Shown here: piece by piece, positions 39,324 to 48,844 of the stretch
Layout: the number at the start of each line of letters is the position of its first letter
Position numbering within the stretch: position 1 is the first letter of the stretch
Assembly (NCBI RefSeq): GCF_049800775.1
Contig: NZ_JBNAFR010000001.1
Coordinates: 930,001 to 994,000, forward strand
Reading direction: 5' to 3'
Length of the DNA: 64,000 nt
From: Dinoroseobacter sp049800775
GTDB lineage: Bacteria > Pseudomonadota > Alphaproteobacteria > Rhodobacterales > Rhodobacteraceae
Notes under the pieces: generated by a model
What the model was told of the DNA's origin: nothing
Seen by the model: only the letters and a program-made list of their open reading frames with translations
Database searches by the model: none
Made by a program: the position numbers and the translations under genes

Positions 39324-40856
39324 CTAGATCCGTTCGCCCCGGTCGAGCCGCGCCAGCAGGTCGTCGGCCTCGGCCAAGACGGTCTCGCGGCGGGTCTCAT
39401 CCATCCGGTCAAAGGTCCGGTACATCTGCGCCATGCGGGGATTGCCCTCGAACTTCGCGCGATGCCGGATCAGGAACTGCCAATAGAGCAGGTTGAACGG
39501 GCAGGCCCCCTCGCCCGTCTTCTGCTTCACCTTGTAGGCGCAGGATTTGCAGTAATTCGACATCCGGTCGATATAGGCGCCGCTCGACACGTAAGGTTTT
39601 GAGCCCAGCACCCCGCCATCGGCAAACTGGCTCATGCCGATGACATTCGGCGCCTCAACCCACTCGTAGGCATCTGCATAGACCGCGAGATACCACTCAT
39701 GCACCGCCGCCGGATCGATCCCGGCCAAGAGCGCGAAATTGCCCGTCACCATCAGCCGCTGGATATGGTGGGCATAGGCCTCGTCCCGGGTCTGGCCGAC
39801 CGCCTGCGAGATACAATGCATATCCGTGTCGGCATCCCAATAGAAGGCCGGCAAGGGCCGGTCATGGCCCAGCGCGTTGCGCCGCGTATACTCCGGGCCT
39901 TCGCGGAAATAGATCCCGCGCATGTATTCCCGCCAGCCGATGATCTGGCGAATGAACCCCTCCACCGCGTTGAGCGGCGCGGTTCCGTCCCTGTAGGCGG
40001 CCTCCGCCGCGTCACAGGCCGCGCGCCAATCCAGCAAACCCGCATTGATGTATTGCGCGATCACCGCGTGGTAGAGAAACCGGTTCTCCGACAGCATCGC
40101 GTCCTGGTAATCCCCGAATTTCGTAAGCGCATGCCGGATGAAGTGATCCAGCGCCTGCTGGGCCTGCTCTGCATCGGTGGCGAACCAGAAGGGCGTGAGC
40201 TCTCCGAAATTCTCGCCGAAACGGGCCGCGACAAGGGTAAGCACCTCTTCGGTGACCGCATCGGGGGCAAAACGCAGCGGCCCCTCGAAGGCCACATCCT
40301 CGGGTGCAGGTTTACGGTTGTCGTGGTCGTAGTTCCACTTGCCGCCCTCGGGCTTGTCCCCCTCCATCAGGTAGCCTGTCTTGCGCCGCATTTCGCGATA
40401 GAAATACTCCATCCGGAGCTGCTTGCGCCCCTCGGCCCAGGCATCGAATTCCGCGTGGCTGGCCAGAAACCGCGTGTCGGGCATCTGGTGGACCGGCAGC
40501 GGGCAATCCTCCAACGCCGAGATGAGCCGCCATTCCCCGGGCTCCGTGGCGATGACCTCGGTCGCGCCCAGCGCGTCGGCCCGGCGGAGAAGCTCTCCGG
40601 GGATCGACTGCGTATTCTCCGGATCCTCCAGCTCGGTATAGGCGACGGTCCAGCCCTGATCGCGCAGCCGGGCCGCGAATTTCCGCATGGCGGCAAAGAG
40701 GAAGGCGATCTTCTTGGGATGGTGGGGCACGTAGGAGGCCTCGTCCATCACCTCCGCCATGACCACCACGTCGCGGCCAGCCTCCGCCTCGGCGAGGGCG
40801 GCGATCTGGGGTGAGAGCTGGTCGCCGAGGATCAGGATCAGTCGCGGCGCGCTCAC
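39324..40856 (-). CDS. phrB: Iron-sulfur bacterial cryptochrome/(6-4) photolyase
   Basis: This 510-residue flavoprotein is of the FeS-BCP class, which uses blue light to repair (6-4) DNA lesions or acts as a photoreceptor. The four Cys ligands of the 4Fe-4S cluster are C348, C436, C439 and C452 (NYCKSCAYKVKQ, EGACPFN). The paired His near 363-364 (AHHIQRLMV) is the lesion-site motif. The GTG start overlaps the stop codon of the upstream SDR (GTGA). The family N-terminus RLILILGDQLSP supports this start over longer frames. It is co-transcribed with the SDR gene. Confidence 0.92.
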   Translation of the reverse strand: MSAPRLILILGDQLSPQIAALAEAEAGRDVVVMAEVMDEASYVPHHPKKIAFLFAAMRKFAARLRDQGWTVAYTELEDPENTQSIPGELLRRADALGATEVIATEPGEWRLISALEDCPLPVHQMPDTRFLASHAEFDAWAEGRKQLRMEYFYREMRRKTGYLMEGDKPEGGKWNYDHDNRKPAPEDVAFEGPLRFAPDAVTEEVLTLVAARFGENFGELTPFWFATDAEQAQQALDHFIRHALTKFGDYQDAMLSENRFLYHAVIAQYINAGLLDWRAACDAAEAAYRDGTAPLNAVEGFIRQIIGWREYMRGIYFREGPEYTRRNALGHDRPLPAFYWDADTDMHCISQAVGQTRDEAYAHHIQRLMVTGNFALLAGIDPAAVHEWYLAVYADAYEWVEAPNVIGMSQFADGGVLGSKPYVSSGAYIDRMSNYCKSCAYKVKQKTGEGACPFNLLYWQFLIRHRAKFEGNPRMAQMYRTFDRMDETRRETVLAEADDLLARLDRGERI

Positions 40857-41518
40857 CAGGGCACCTCGGCCCCGGACCAGTCGAAGAACTGCCCCGTCTG
40901 GGCCGCGCCCACCCCGTCCATGACCCGGACCAGATTTGCCGCAGCCTCGGCCGGCGGGACGGACGGGTGGCGGCCGAGATACTTGGCCGTGAAGGGCGTC
41001 GCGACCGTGCCCGGATGCAGGCAGACCACCGCGGCCTCGCGATGGGTGCGCGCGATTTCGATCGCCGCCGTGTGGACCAACTGGTTCACTGCCGCCTTCG
41101 CCGCGCGGTAGCTGTACCATCCGCCCAGCCGGTTATCCCCGATCGATCCGACCCGCGCCGAGAGCACCGCAAAGACCGCAGGACGGTCCTTGGGCAAGAG
41201 CCGTTGCGCATGGCGCAACACCAGCGCAGGCCCCGCTGCGTTCACCAAGAACTGGTCCAAAAGGGCCTGCGGCGTGAGGTCGCGCAGGGATTTTTCGGGG
41301 GCAGAACCGGCAATTTCCAAGGCACCGGTCGCCACGATCACCCGGTCGAACACCCCCTCCAGCGCGCCGAGCTGGGTGTCGACCGCTGCTGCGTCCGTGA
41401 CATCGAAGCCCGTCTCACTCCTGGACAGACCTATGATTTCATGTGTTTTTTCGAGCTCGACCTGCAACGCGGCACCGATACCGCCCGAATTGCCGAGGAT
41501 CAGCGCGCGCGGGGCCAT
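40853..41518 (-). CDS. Short-chain dehydrogenase, photolyase-linked
   Basis: This 221-residue protein has an SDR fold. The cofactor motif is shortened (LILGNSGGIGAAL), the catalytic Tyr and Lys are in YSYRAAKAA, and the tail is VGAAQTGQFFDWSGAEVPW. This C-terminal FFDW pattern and the position next to a photolyase match a csgA-like SDR often found beside FeS photolyases in Rhodobacteraceae. The ATG at 41518 follows AAGGAGAG. Its substrate is unknown. Its stop codon overlaps the phrB start, so the two are coupled. Confidence 0.85.
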   Translation of the reverse strand: MAPRALILGNSGGIGAALQVELEKTHEIIGLSRSETGFDVTDAAAVDTQLGALEGVFDRVIVATGALEIAGSAPEKSLRDLTPQALLDQFLVNAAGPALVLRHAQRLLPKDRPAVFAVLSARVGSIGDNRLGGWYSYRAAKAAVNQLVHTAAIEIARTHREAAVVCLHPGTVATPFTAKYLGRHPSVPPAEAAANLVRVMDGVGAAQTGQFFDWSGAEVPW

Positions 41519-41643
41519 AGCGTCTCTCCTTGTCATCGGCGTGACACTTAGGTCGCAGCGGCAATCTGCCGAGGGCTTTTATTAAGGAATTCAGAGTAGC
41601 CTTTCAGAAGGCTGAGGGAGGTAATGTAGAGTGAGACTGACGA

Positions 41644-42441
41644 ATGACCAGACTATTCATTGCCGCGCTCGCATCCCTGTTGCTTGGGGCTCCTGCGTCC
41701 GCGATTGAGCTACACCTTCTGAGAAGTTTCCCGTCCGACGGCCCCTCGGGCCTTGCCTATGATCGCAATTTCTGCGGCCTTTGGGTTGCGAACGAGACCG
41801 GCACGGTCCGGCTCATCGATCTCTGGGGCAACGAGGTGCGCAGCTTCGAAGCGCCGCTTCACCGGGTTGATGCGGTCGCCGTCGAAGGTGACCACCTGCT
41901 GATTTCTGACGGCTCGGGCCTCTATCAACGGGTCTCGCGCGAGGGCAAGGCCCTTGGCGAGCCGTTCCGGCTGTCCCTGACCCTGAGGGATACGGACGGC
42001 CTTTATGTGGACAATAGCAGTTCGGACTACTGGGTCGCGGATGACACGGCGGCCGAGATCGTGCAGATCCGTCAGGATGGTACCACGGTGCGCCGCCTGA
42101 TCGGCTATATGCAGAGCCCGCAACTGATGGAGCCTCAGGGCATCACCCAGGACCCGGTCCATGGCACGATCCTCGTGGTGGATGACGCCGATGCGTCCGA
42201 CAGCCTGTTCGAGTTCGATGCCGATGGCGTGCTGCAATCGGTGACCTCCCTGCAGTTTGCCGGGAATGACGCCGAGGGGGTCACGATCAATGCCGAGGGC
42301 ACCCAGGTCTATGTGGCCTTTGACGAGGGCGGCGTGATCGCGGTCTTCGACTACAGCCCCACAAGTGTGGGGTCGTTTGGCGAAGCGCTGCCGTCGGCCT
42401 GCATGATTTCCAGCTTGGAATTCGCGGAGCCGCCCGTATAA
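41644..42441 (+). CDS. Exported beta-propeller-like protein
   Basis: This 265-residue protein has a signal peptide (MTRLFIAALASLLLGAPASA). The mature part is built of repeated strand units (CGLWVANETGTVRLIDLWGN, HLLISDGSGLYQRVS, DYWVADDTAAEIVQI, TILVVDDADASDSLFEF). This is the pattern of NHL or SdiA-regulated type propellers. A Cys pair (FCGLW, SACMIS) may form a disulfide. Function unknown. It ends eight bases before the first ATG of the leuA leader and is on the same strand. Confidence 0.72.
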   Translation: MTRLFIAALASLLLGAPASAIELHLLRSFPSDGPSGLAYDRNFCGLWVANETGTVRLIDLWGNEVRSFEAPLHRVDAVAVEGDHLLISDGSGLYQRVSREGKALGEPFRLSLTLRDTDGLYVDNSSSDYWVADDTAAEIVQIRQDGTTVRRLIGYMQSPQLMEPQGITQDPVHGTILVVDDADASDSLFEFDADGVLQSVTSLQFAGNDAEGVTINAEGTQVYVAFDEGGVIAVFDYSPTSVGSFGEALPSACMISSLEFAEPPV

Positions 42442-42491
42442 AGGGGCCCATGACGCTGCAAACCGCCTCTGACACGATGTTGCCGCGCGCC

Positions 42492-42542
42492 ATGACCGGC
42501 GCGCGCCTTCCTGCACGTCTCCTTCTTCTTAGCCGCCTCTGA
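42492..42542 (+). CDS. leuL: Leucine-rich leader peptide upstream of leuA
   Basis: This 16-residue reading frame reads MTGARLPARLLLLSRL, with six Leu codons, four of them consecutive (CTC CTT CTT CTT). It ends at 42542, 83 bases before leuA. An in-frame ATG at 42450 would give a 30-residue version. Leucine-run leaders like this control leu genes by ribosome stalling when Leu-tRNA is scarce. The stop codon lies inside the following hairpin, as expected for attenuation. It is too short to be a normal protein. Confidence 0.75.
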   Translation: MTGARLPARLLLLSRL

Positions 42543-42571
42543 GCGTGCCGTACGGCGCGACCGCTCAGAGG
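42536..42571 (+). promoter_or_regulatory. leuA attenuator hairpin
   Basis: A perfect 10-bp stem, CCTCTGAGCG (42536-42545) with CGCTCAGAGG (42562-42571), starts within the last codons of the leader peptide. The loop contains a self-complementary GCCGTACGGC. No U-tract follows directly, so the mechanism could be anti-termination, early pausing, or control of translation. Confidence 0.55.
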
Positions 42572-42625
42572 TATTCGCTGCGCCACTTCGCGACAGAGAC
42601 AAACGGCTAAATCAAGAGACATCCC

Positions 42626-44203
42626 ATGACCGACAAGACGAAACAGGACCGCGTGTTGATTTTCGACACGACCTTGCGCGACGGCGAGCAGAGCCCCGGC
42701 GCCACCATGACCCATGATGAGAAGCTGGAGATCGCCGGTCTGCTCGACGAAATGGGGGTCGATATCATCGAAGCGGGCTTCCCCATCGCCTCGGATGGCG
42801 ACTTTGCTGCGGTGAGCGAGATCGCCAAGAACGCCCAGAACTCCGTGATCTGCGGGCTGGCGCGGGCGAATTTCAAGGATATCGACCGCTGCTGGGAGGC
42901 AGTGCGCCACGCCCGCCAGCCCCGGATCCACACCTTTATCGGCACCTCGCCCCTGCACCGGGCGATCCCGAACCTGACCATGGACGAGATGGCGGATCGG
43001 ATCCACGACACGGTTACCCATGCGCGCAACCTCTGCGACAATGTCCAATGGTCCCCCATGGACGCCACGCGCACCGAGTATGACTATCTTTGCCGGGTGA
43101 TCGAGATCGCGATCAAGGCCGGGGCCACCACCATCAACATCCCCGACACTGTGGGCTACACCGCCCCGCGCGAAAGCGCGGACCTGATCGCGCGGCTGAT
43201 CGGCGACATCCCCGGCGCGGGGGACGTCACCTTTGCCACCCATTGCCACAACGATCTGGGCATGGCGACCGCCAACGCCCTGGCCGCCGTGGATGCGGGC
43301 GCGCGCCAGATCGAGTGCACAATCAACGGCTTGGGCGAGCGCGCGGGCAACACCGCGCTGGAAGAGGTCGTCATGGCACTGCGCGTGCGCAATGACATCA
43401 TGCCCTACCAGACCGGCATCGACACGCAGAAGATCATGAACATCTCCCGCCGGGTCGCCTCAGTCTCGGGCTTTGCGGTCCAGTTCAACAAGGCGATCGT
43501 CGGCAAGAACGCCTTCGCCCATGAGAGCGGGATTCACCAGGACGGCATGCTCAAGAATGCCGAGACCTTCGAGATCATGCGTCCCGAGGATATCGGCCTC
43601 AGCGAAACCAACCTGGTCATGGGCAAGCATTCCGGTCGTGCGGCCCTGCGCGCCAAGCTGTCCGATCTGGGCTATGAGCTGGGCGACAACCAGCTCAAGG
43701 ATGTGTTTGTCCGGTTCAAGGCCTTGGCCGACCGCAAGAAAGAGATCTATGACGAGGATCTCGTGGCGCTGATGGGCGAGGCCAGCACGGATCCCGCCCG
43801 CGAGCGGCTGCAGGTCAAATTCCTGCGGGTGATCTGCGGCACCGAGGCACCGCAATCGGCGGATCTGACCCTGACCGTGGATGGTGTCGACACCCAGATG
43901 ACGGCCCAGGGCGATGGTCCGGTGGACGCGACCTTCAACGCGGTGAAGGCCCTGTTCCCCCATGCCGCGCGGCTGCAGCTCTATCAGGTGCACGCGGTCA
44001 CCGAAGGCACCGACGCCCAGGCCACCGTCACCGTCCGGCTGGAGGAAGATGGTCGTATCGTCTCGGGCCAGGCGGCGGATACGGACACGGTGGTGGCCTC
44101 GGCCAAGGCCTATGTTCAGGCGCTGAACCGTCTGCTGGTGCGGCGCGAAAAGACGCCCGAAGGCAGCGACCGGCGCGAGGTGTCATACAAGGATGTGAGC
44201 TGA
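42626..44203 (+). CDS. leuA: 2-isopropylmalate synthase
   Basis: This 525-residue enzyme joins acetyl-CoA and 2-ketoisovalerate in the first step of leucine synthesis. The HMGL-like catalytic barrel starts with FDTTLRDGEQSPG (R18, D19) and carries the metal-binding HCHNDLGMATAN. GLGERAGNTALEEV is also present. The C-terminal regulatory domain (from ~390) binds leucine for feedback inhibition. Expression is probably also controlled by the leader peptide just upstream. It lies before mreB, the usual Rhodobacteraceae order. Confidence 0.96.
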   Translation: MTDKTKQDRVLIFDTTLRDGEQSPGATMTHDEKLEIAGLLDEMGVDIIEAGFPIASDGDFAAVSEIAKNAQNSVICGLARANFKDIDRCWEAVRHARQPRIHTFIGTSPLHRAIPNLTMDEMADRIHDTVTHARNLCDNVQWSPMDATRTEYDYLCRVIEIAIKAGATTINIPDTVGYTAPRESADLIARLIGDIPGAGDVTFATHCHNDLGMATANALAAVDAGARQIECTINGLGERAGNTALEEVVMALRVRNDIMPYQTGIDTQKIMNISRRVASVSGFAVQFNKAIVGKNAFAHESGIHQDGMLKNAETFEIMRPEDIGLSETNLVMGKHSGRAALRAKLSDLGYELGDNQLKDVFVRFKALADRKKEIYDEDLVALMGEASTDPARERLQVKFLRVICGTEAPQSADLTLTVDGVDTQMTAQGDGPVDATFNAVKALFPHAARLQLYQVHAVTEGTDAQATVTVRLEEDGRIVSGQAADTDTVVASAKAYVQALNRLLVRREKTPEGSDRREVSYKDVS

Positions 44204-44399
44204 CCGGGCCCAAGACCGACGACGGCGGGCCATCCCGGCCCCCGTCAAGACCCCGCCCCTTCGGCTTGGCCTGATGGCGGAAAGCTGCCATAGGCTGGGG
44301 GAATGGGTCTTTACCCGCTGCGGTGCAGCGGTCATTAAGACGTGCACCTCGGCGCGCCCGAGTCTGTGCCAAGGATTCTAGACGTGGGGTAGGCGGGCA

Positions 44400-45437
44400 A
44401 TGGCAGGTGGCTTTTCGCTCTTTTCAACGGATATGGCGATCGACCTCGGAACGGCGAACACGCTGGTCTATGTCAAAGGCAAGGGCATCATCCTGAATGA
44501 GCCCTCCGTGGTGGCCTATCACGTCAAAGACGGCAAGAAGCAGGTTCTGGCCGTGGGCGAAGACGCCAAAATGATGCTGGGCCGGACGCCCGGTTCGATC
44601 GAGGCGATCCGTCCCATGCGCGAGGGTGTGATCGCCGATTTCGACGTGGCCGAAGAGATGATCAAGCATTTCATCCGCAAGGTGCACCGCCGGACGTTTT
44701 TCTCGAAACCCAAAATCATCGTCTGTGTCCCCCATGGCGCCACCCCGGTGGAGAAACGCGCGATCCGCGATTCCGTGCTCAAGGCGGGTGCGCGGCGCGC
44801 GGGTCTGATCGCCGAACCCATCGCGGCGGCCATTGGCGCGGGCATGCCGATCACCGATCCGACAGGCTCCATGGTGGTGGATATCGGTGGCGGGACCACC
44901 GAGGTCGCGGTGCTCAGCCTCGGCGATATCGTCTATGCGCGCTCGGTTCGCGTGGGTGGCGACCGCATGGATGAGGCGATCATCAACTACCTGCGCCGCC
45001 AGCAGAACCTCCTGATCGGGGAGGCGACCGCAGAGCGCATCAAGACCTCCATCGGGACGTCGCGGATGCCCGATGACGGGCGCGGGGCGACGATCCATAT
45101 TCGCGGCCGTGACCTTCTGAACGGGGTGCCGAAAGAGGCCGAGCTCAATCAGGCGCAGGTCGCCGAGGCGCTGGCCGAGCCGGTGCAGCAGATCTGCGAG
45201 GCGGTGATGACCGCGCTTGAAGCGACCCCGCCGGATCTGGCCGCGGATATCGTGGATCGCGGCGTGATGCTGACCGGGGGCGGCGCGCTACTGGGTGAGC
45301 TGGATCTTGCCCTGCGCGAGCAGACCGGCCTGCCCATTTCTATTGCCGACGAGTCGCTGAATTGTGTAGCCTTGGGCACAGGCAAGGCACTGGAATACGA
45401 GAAGCAGCTGCGCCACGCGATCGACTACGAAAGCTAA
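44400..45437 (+). CDS. mreB: Rod-shape determining protein MreB
   Basis: This 345-residue bacterial actin guides cell-wall synthesis along the side wall. Visible motifs are the phosphate-1 loop IDLGTANTLVYVKGKG, the phosphate-2 loop VVDIGGGTTEVAV and the adenosine segment MLTGGGALLGELD. Length is normal. It heads the cell-shape cluster mreB-mreC-mreD-mrdA-rodA on one strand. The 196 bases after leuA probably contain its promoter. Confidence 0.96.
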   Translation: MAGGFSLFSTDMAIDLGTANTLVYVKGKGIILNEPSVVAYHVKDGKKQVLAVGEDAKMMLGRTPGSIEAIRPMREGVIADFDVAEEMIKHFIRKVHRRTFFSKPKIIVCVPHGATPVEKRAIRDSVLKAGARRAGLIAEPIAAAIGAGMPITDPTGSMVVDIGGGTTEVAVLSLGDIVYARSVRVGGDRMDEAIINYLRRQQNLLIGEATAERIKTSIGTSRMPDDGRGATIHIRGRDLLNGVPKEAELNQAQVAEALAEPVQQICEAVMTALEATPPDLAADIVDRGVMLTGGGALLGELDLALREQTGLPISIADESLNCVALGTGKALEYEKQLRHAIDYES

Positions 45438-45472
45438 CGCAACCCGGCGGCACCGCCCGCTGAGGAGGGGCC

Positions 45473-46372
45473 TTGGCACGATACCGCAACGACGACGACA
45501 GTTACTTCAAGCCGATCCGCCGTGTGCTGGTCGGCTGTCTCGTTGTGGGGCTGCTTGGTCTCTTCCTGCTCTGGCGCATCGACAGCCCCCGGGTTGAGCG
45601 GATTCGCATGGATATTGTCGAGCGGGTCGTGCCCGGGCTCGACTGGGCGATGGCGCCGATCACCGGGCTGTCGCGGATGGCCGAGGATTTCCAATCCTAT
45701 GCCCGGCTCTATGAGCAAAACGAGGAATTGCGCCGCGAATTGCAGCAGATGAAGGCCTGGCGCGAGGCGGCCTTGCAGCTGGAACAGGAGAATGCCCAGC
45801 TCAAGGATCTCAACACCGTGCGGATCGAGCCGGAACTGACCTTTATCACCGGCGTGGTCATGGCCGATAGCGGATCGCCCTTTCGCCGCTCGGTGATCCT
45901 GAATGTGGGGGCCGAGGATGGGGTTCAGGATGGCTGGGCGACCATGGATGGCCTGGGCCTCGTGGGGCGGATCGCCGGGACGGGCGAATCCGTGGCGCGC
46001 GTTCTGCTCCTGACCGATCCATCGAGCCGCGTGCCCGTGATCCTGCAACCCTCGGGCCAGCGCGCCATGCTGGTGGGGGACAATTCCGGCACGCCCCTGA
46101 TCGATTTCATCGAAGCGCCCGAGCAGGTGCGTCCGGGCGACCGGGTGGTGACCTCGGGCGATGGCGGGCTGTTTCCCGCGGATCTTCTGGCCGGTCAGGT
46201 GGCGCGCGCCACGGATGGACGGTTCCGCCTGCGGCTCTCGGCGGATTATGAGCGGCTGAAATTCCTGCGCGTGCTGCGCAGCCAGCCGACGCCGCCTCTG
46301 CCCGAGGCCGCCCCGATCGACGGCATCGTCACCCCGCCCCTCGCCGCGCTGGAGGCGCTGGCCGATGGATAG
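45473..46372 (+). CDS. mreC: Rod-shape determining protein MreC
   Basis: This 299-residue membrane-anchored periplasmic protein links MreB to the wall synthases. It has a single N-terminal membrane segment (VLVGCLVVGLLGLFLLWRI), then a coiled coil (~75-110), then the beta-rich MreC core (ITGVVMADSGSPFRRSVILN). The start is a TTG with a strong GAGGAGGG ribosome site. It overlaps the mreD start by eight bases. Confidence 0.92.
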   Translation: MARYRNDDDSYFKPIRRVLVGCLVVGLLGLFLLWRIDSPRVERIRMDIVERVVPGLDWAMAPITGLSRMAEDFQSYARLYEQNEELRRELQQMKAWREAALQLEQENAQLKDLNTVRIEPELTFITGVVMADSGSPFRRSVILNVGAEDGVQDGWATMDGLGLVGRIAGTGESVARVLLLTDPSSRVPVILQPSGQRAMLVGDNSGTPLIDFIEAPEQVRPGDRVVTSGDGGLFPADLLAGQVARATDGRFRLRLSADYERLKFLRVLRSQPTPPLPEAAPIDGIVTPPLAALEALADG

Positions 46373-46904
46373 CGCGCTCGATCTCCGACGGTGGAGCCTG
46401 CGGACCATCTTTGCGCTGATGGTTGCCGTGGTGCTGATCACAGCCCTATTGCCCCTGCGGGTCGAGGCGCCGCGCTTTCCGGGCCCCGATCTCGTGCTCT
46501 GCGTGACGCTGGCCTGGGTGCTGCGGCGGCCCGATGTCCTGCCGGTGCTGTTTGTTGTGGCGGCGGTCCTGCTTGAGGATTTCCTGTTTCAGCGCCCGCC
46601 CGGGCTCTGGGCGCTGCTGGTGCTGATCGGCTCCGAGGTGATCCGGCGACAGGCCTACCGTGAGGGCGAGATCCCCTTCCTTCTGGAATACGGCATGGTG
46701 GCCGCGACGATCACCGGCATGATGGTGGCCGAACGGGTCCTGCTGGCGGTGGCCTTTGTGCCCCAACCGAGCCTCGGCGCGCATCTGCTGCATCTGGCGA
46801 CCACCATTGCGATCTATCCGGTCGTGGTCGCGATCAGCGTGTTCGTGCTCGGGGTGCGCCCGCTCGCCACCGATGGCCCGCGGATCCGGGGGATGCGTCC
46901 ATGA
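46365..46904 (+). CDS. mreD: Rod-shape determining protein MreD
   Basis: This 179-residue inner-membrane protein has about five hydrophobic segments and completes the MreBCD complex. Sequence conservation of MreD is low in general; the assignment rests on size, membrane pattern and its place between mreC and mrdA. It overlaps both neighbours (8 bases with mreC, ATGA with mrdA), so translation is coupled. Confidence 0.88.
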   Translation: MDSALDLRRWSLRTIFALMVAVVLITALLPLRVEAPRFPGPDLVLCVTLAWVLRRPDVLPVLFVVAAVLLEDFLFQRPPGLWALLVLIGSEVIRRQAYREGEIPFLLEYGMVAATITGMMVAERVLLAVAFVPQPSLGAHLLHLATTIAIYPVVVAISVFVLGVRPLATDGPRIRGMRP

Positions 46905-48844
46905 AACGGTCCGAGAAAGACAGCAAGTTCAGCGTGCGCACCATCACTCGGCGGGGCCTGATCCTCGGCGGGTTGCAGACCGGTGTGCTGGGCGTGCTGG
47001 CCCTGCGGATGCGCGAGCTACAGGTCGAACAGGCCGAACAGTTTCAGTTTCTCGCCGAGGAAAACCGGATCAACATTCGCCTGCTACCCCCGGCACGGGG
47101 GCTGATCTATGATCGCAACGGGGTGCTCCTGGCCGGGAATGCCCCGAATTACCGGGTGGTGATCGTGCGCGAGGATGCGGGCGATGTGGACGCGGTACTC
47201 AAGACACTGACCGATATCGTCCCCCTGCCCGAAGAGGATCTTGTCCGCGCCCGCCGCGAGATGAGCCGCCGCTCGCCCTTTGTCCCGGTGACCATCGCGG
47301 ACCGCCTGACATGGGAGCAGTTCTCGGAAATCGGGGTGAACGCCCCCGCCCTGCCCGGCATCACCACCGAGGTCGGTTTGAGCCGGGTCTATCCGCTGGA
47401 TCAGGATTTCGCCCATTCCATCGGCTATGTAGGCCCGGTCAGCGACTACGATCTGGAGCGCTTGCAGGATGATGACCCGCTGCTGCAGATCCCGCGGTTC
47501 CAGATCGGCAAGACCGGGGTCGAGGCCAAGCTCGAGCGGGACCTGCGCGGCTCCGCCGGAACGCGGCAGATCGAGGTCAATGCCGCGGGCCGCGTGATGC
47601 GCGAGCTGCGCCGGGATGCGGGCAATTCCGGCGCGAATGTGCAACTGACCCTCGATCATTCCTTGCAGAACTTCACCGAGGCCCGGTTGGCCGGGGAAAG
47701 CGCGGCGGTCGTCGTGCTCGACATGGCGGATGGCGATATCCGCGCCATTGCCTCGGCGCCCAGCTTTGATCCCAACAAGTTCGTGCGCGGCATTTCGGGG
47801 CCCGACTACCGCGCCTTGCTGGAGGATGAATATCGCCCGCTCGCCGACAAGACCGTGCAGGGCACCTATCCGCCGGGCTCGACCTTCAAGATGATCACGG
47901 CGCTGGCCGCGCTCGAGGCCGGACTGATCGACACCGAGGAGCGTGTCTGGTGCGGCGGCTATACCGAGCTTGGGCGGCGGCGCTTCCACTGCTGGAAGCG
48001 CGGCGGTCATGGCTGGATGAACATGGTCGACAGCCTGCGCGAGAGCTGTGACGTCTATTACTACGACATCGCCCAGCGCGTCGGGATCGAGAAGATCGCC
48101 GAGATGGCCCGCCGGTTCGGGCTGGGCCAGCGGTTCGATCTGCCGATGTCGGCCGTGGCCGAGGGCCTGATCCCCGACAAGGCGTGGAAGAGCGCCAATC
48201 GCGGCGAGGACTGGCTGGTGGGCGATACGCTCAACGCCTGTATCGGGCAGGGCTTCGTGCTGACCTCGCCCCTACAACTGGCGGTGATGACCGCGCGGCT
48301 CGCCACAGGTCGCGAGATCATGCCCCGCCTCGTGCGCAAGGTCGACAACACGCCCGTCCCCGTGGCCGAGGCTCCGTCTCTGGGCATCCGCCGGCGCTAT
48401 CTGGAGGTGATCCAGCGCTCGATGTACGAGGTCAGCAATCTGCGCAAGGGCACCGCCTATGGAAGCCGCGTCACCGAGAAGGCATACCGCATCGCCGGCA
48501 AGACCGGCACCAGCCAGGTCCGCAACATCACCGCCGAAGAGCGCGCCCGCGGCGTGTTCCGCAATGCGGATCTGCCCTGGAACCGGCGCGACCATGCGCT
48601 GTTCGTGGGCTATGCGCCGTTTGATGCGCCGCGCTACGCGATCTCGGTCGTGGTGGAGCATGGCGGCGGTGGTTCCAAGGCTGCGGCCCCGATCGCCCGG
48701 GATGTCCTGTTGCAGGCGCTCTATGACGGGCTGCCGCCACTCAGCGCCTACCCGGCCCACCAGCACAACATGATCGAGGAACGTCAGCGCGCGCTGGAAC
48801 TGCGTCCGCGTCTCGAGCCGACCGAAGGGCGCAGCCGCGCATGA
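46901..48844 (+). CDS. mrdA: Penicillin-binding protein 2
   Basis: This 647-residue class B transpeptidase cross-links side-wall peptidoglycan. It has one N-terminal membrane anchor (~18-36) and a dimerisation domain. The transpeptidase motifs are S327-T-F-K330, S382-C-D384 and K-T-G-T-S near 533. It overlaps the mreD and rodA genes by four bases each. Together with RodA it forms the polymerase-transpeptidase pair of the elongasome. Confidence 0.95.
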   Translation: MKRSEKDSKFSVRTITRRGLILGGLQTGVLGVLALRMRELQVEQAEQFQFLAEENRINIRLLPPARGLIYDRNGVLLAGNAPNYRVVIVREDAGDVDAVLKTLTDIVPLPEEDLVRARREMSRRSPFVPVTIADRLTWEQFSEIGVNAPALPGITTEVGLSRVYPLDQDFAHSIGYVGPVSDYDLERLQDDDPLLQIPRFQIGKTGVEAKLERDLRGSAGTRQIEVNAAGRVMRELRRDAGNSGANVQLTLDHSLQNFTEARLAGESAAVVVLDMADGDIRAIASAPSFDPNKFVRGISGPDYRALLEDEYRPLADKTVQGTYPPGSTFKMITALAALEAGLIDTEERVWCGGYTELGRRRFHCWKRGGHGWMNMVDSLRESCDVYYYDIAQRVGIEKIAEMARRFGLGQRFDLPMSAVAEGLIPDKAWKSANRGEDWLVGDTLNACIGQGFVLTSPLQLAVMTARLATGREIMPRLVRKVDNTPVPVAEAPSLGIRRRYLEVIQRSMYEVSNLRKGTAYGSRVTEKAYRIAGKTGTSQVRNITAEERARGVFRNADLPWNRRDHALFVGYAPFDAPRYAISVVVEHGGGGSKAAAPIARDVLLQALYDGLPPLSAYPAHQHNMIEERQRALELRPRLEPTEGRSRA

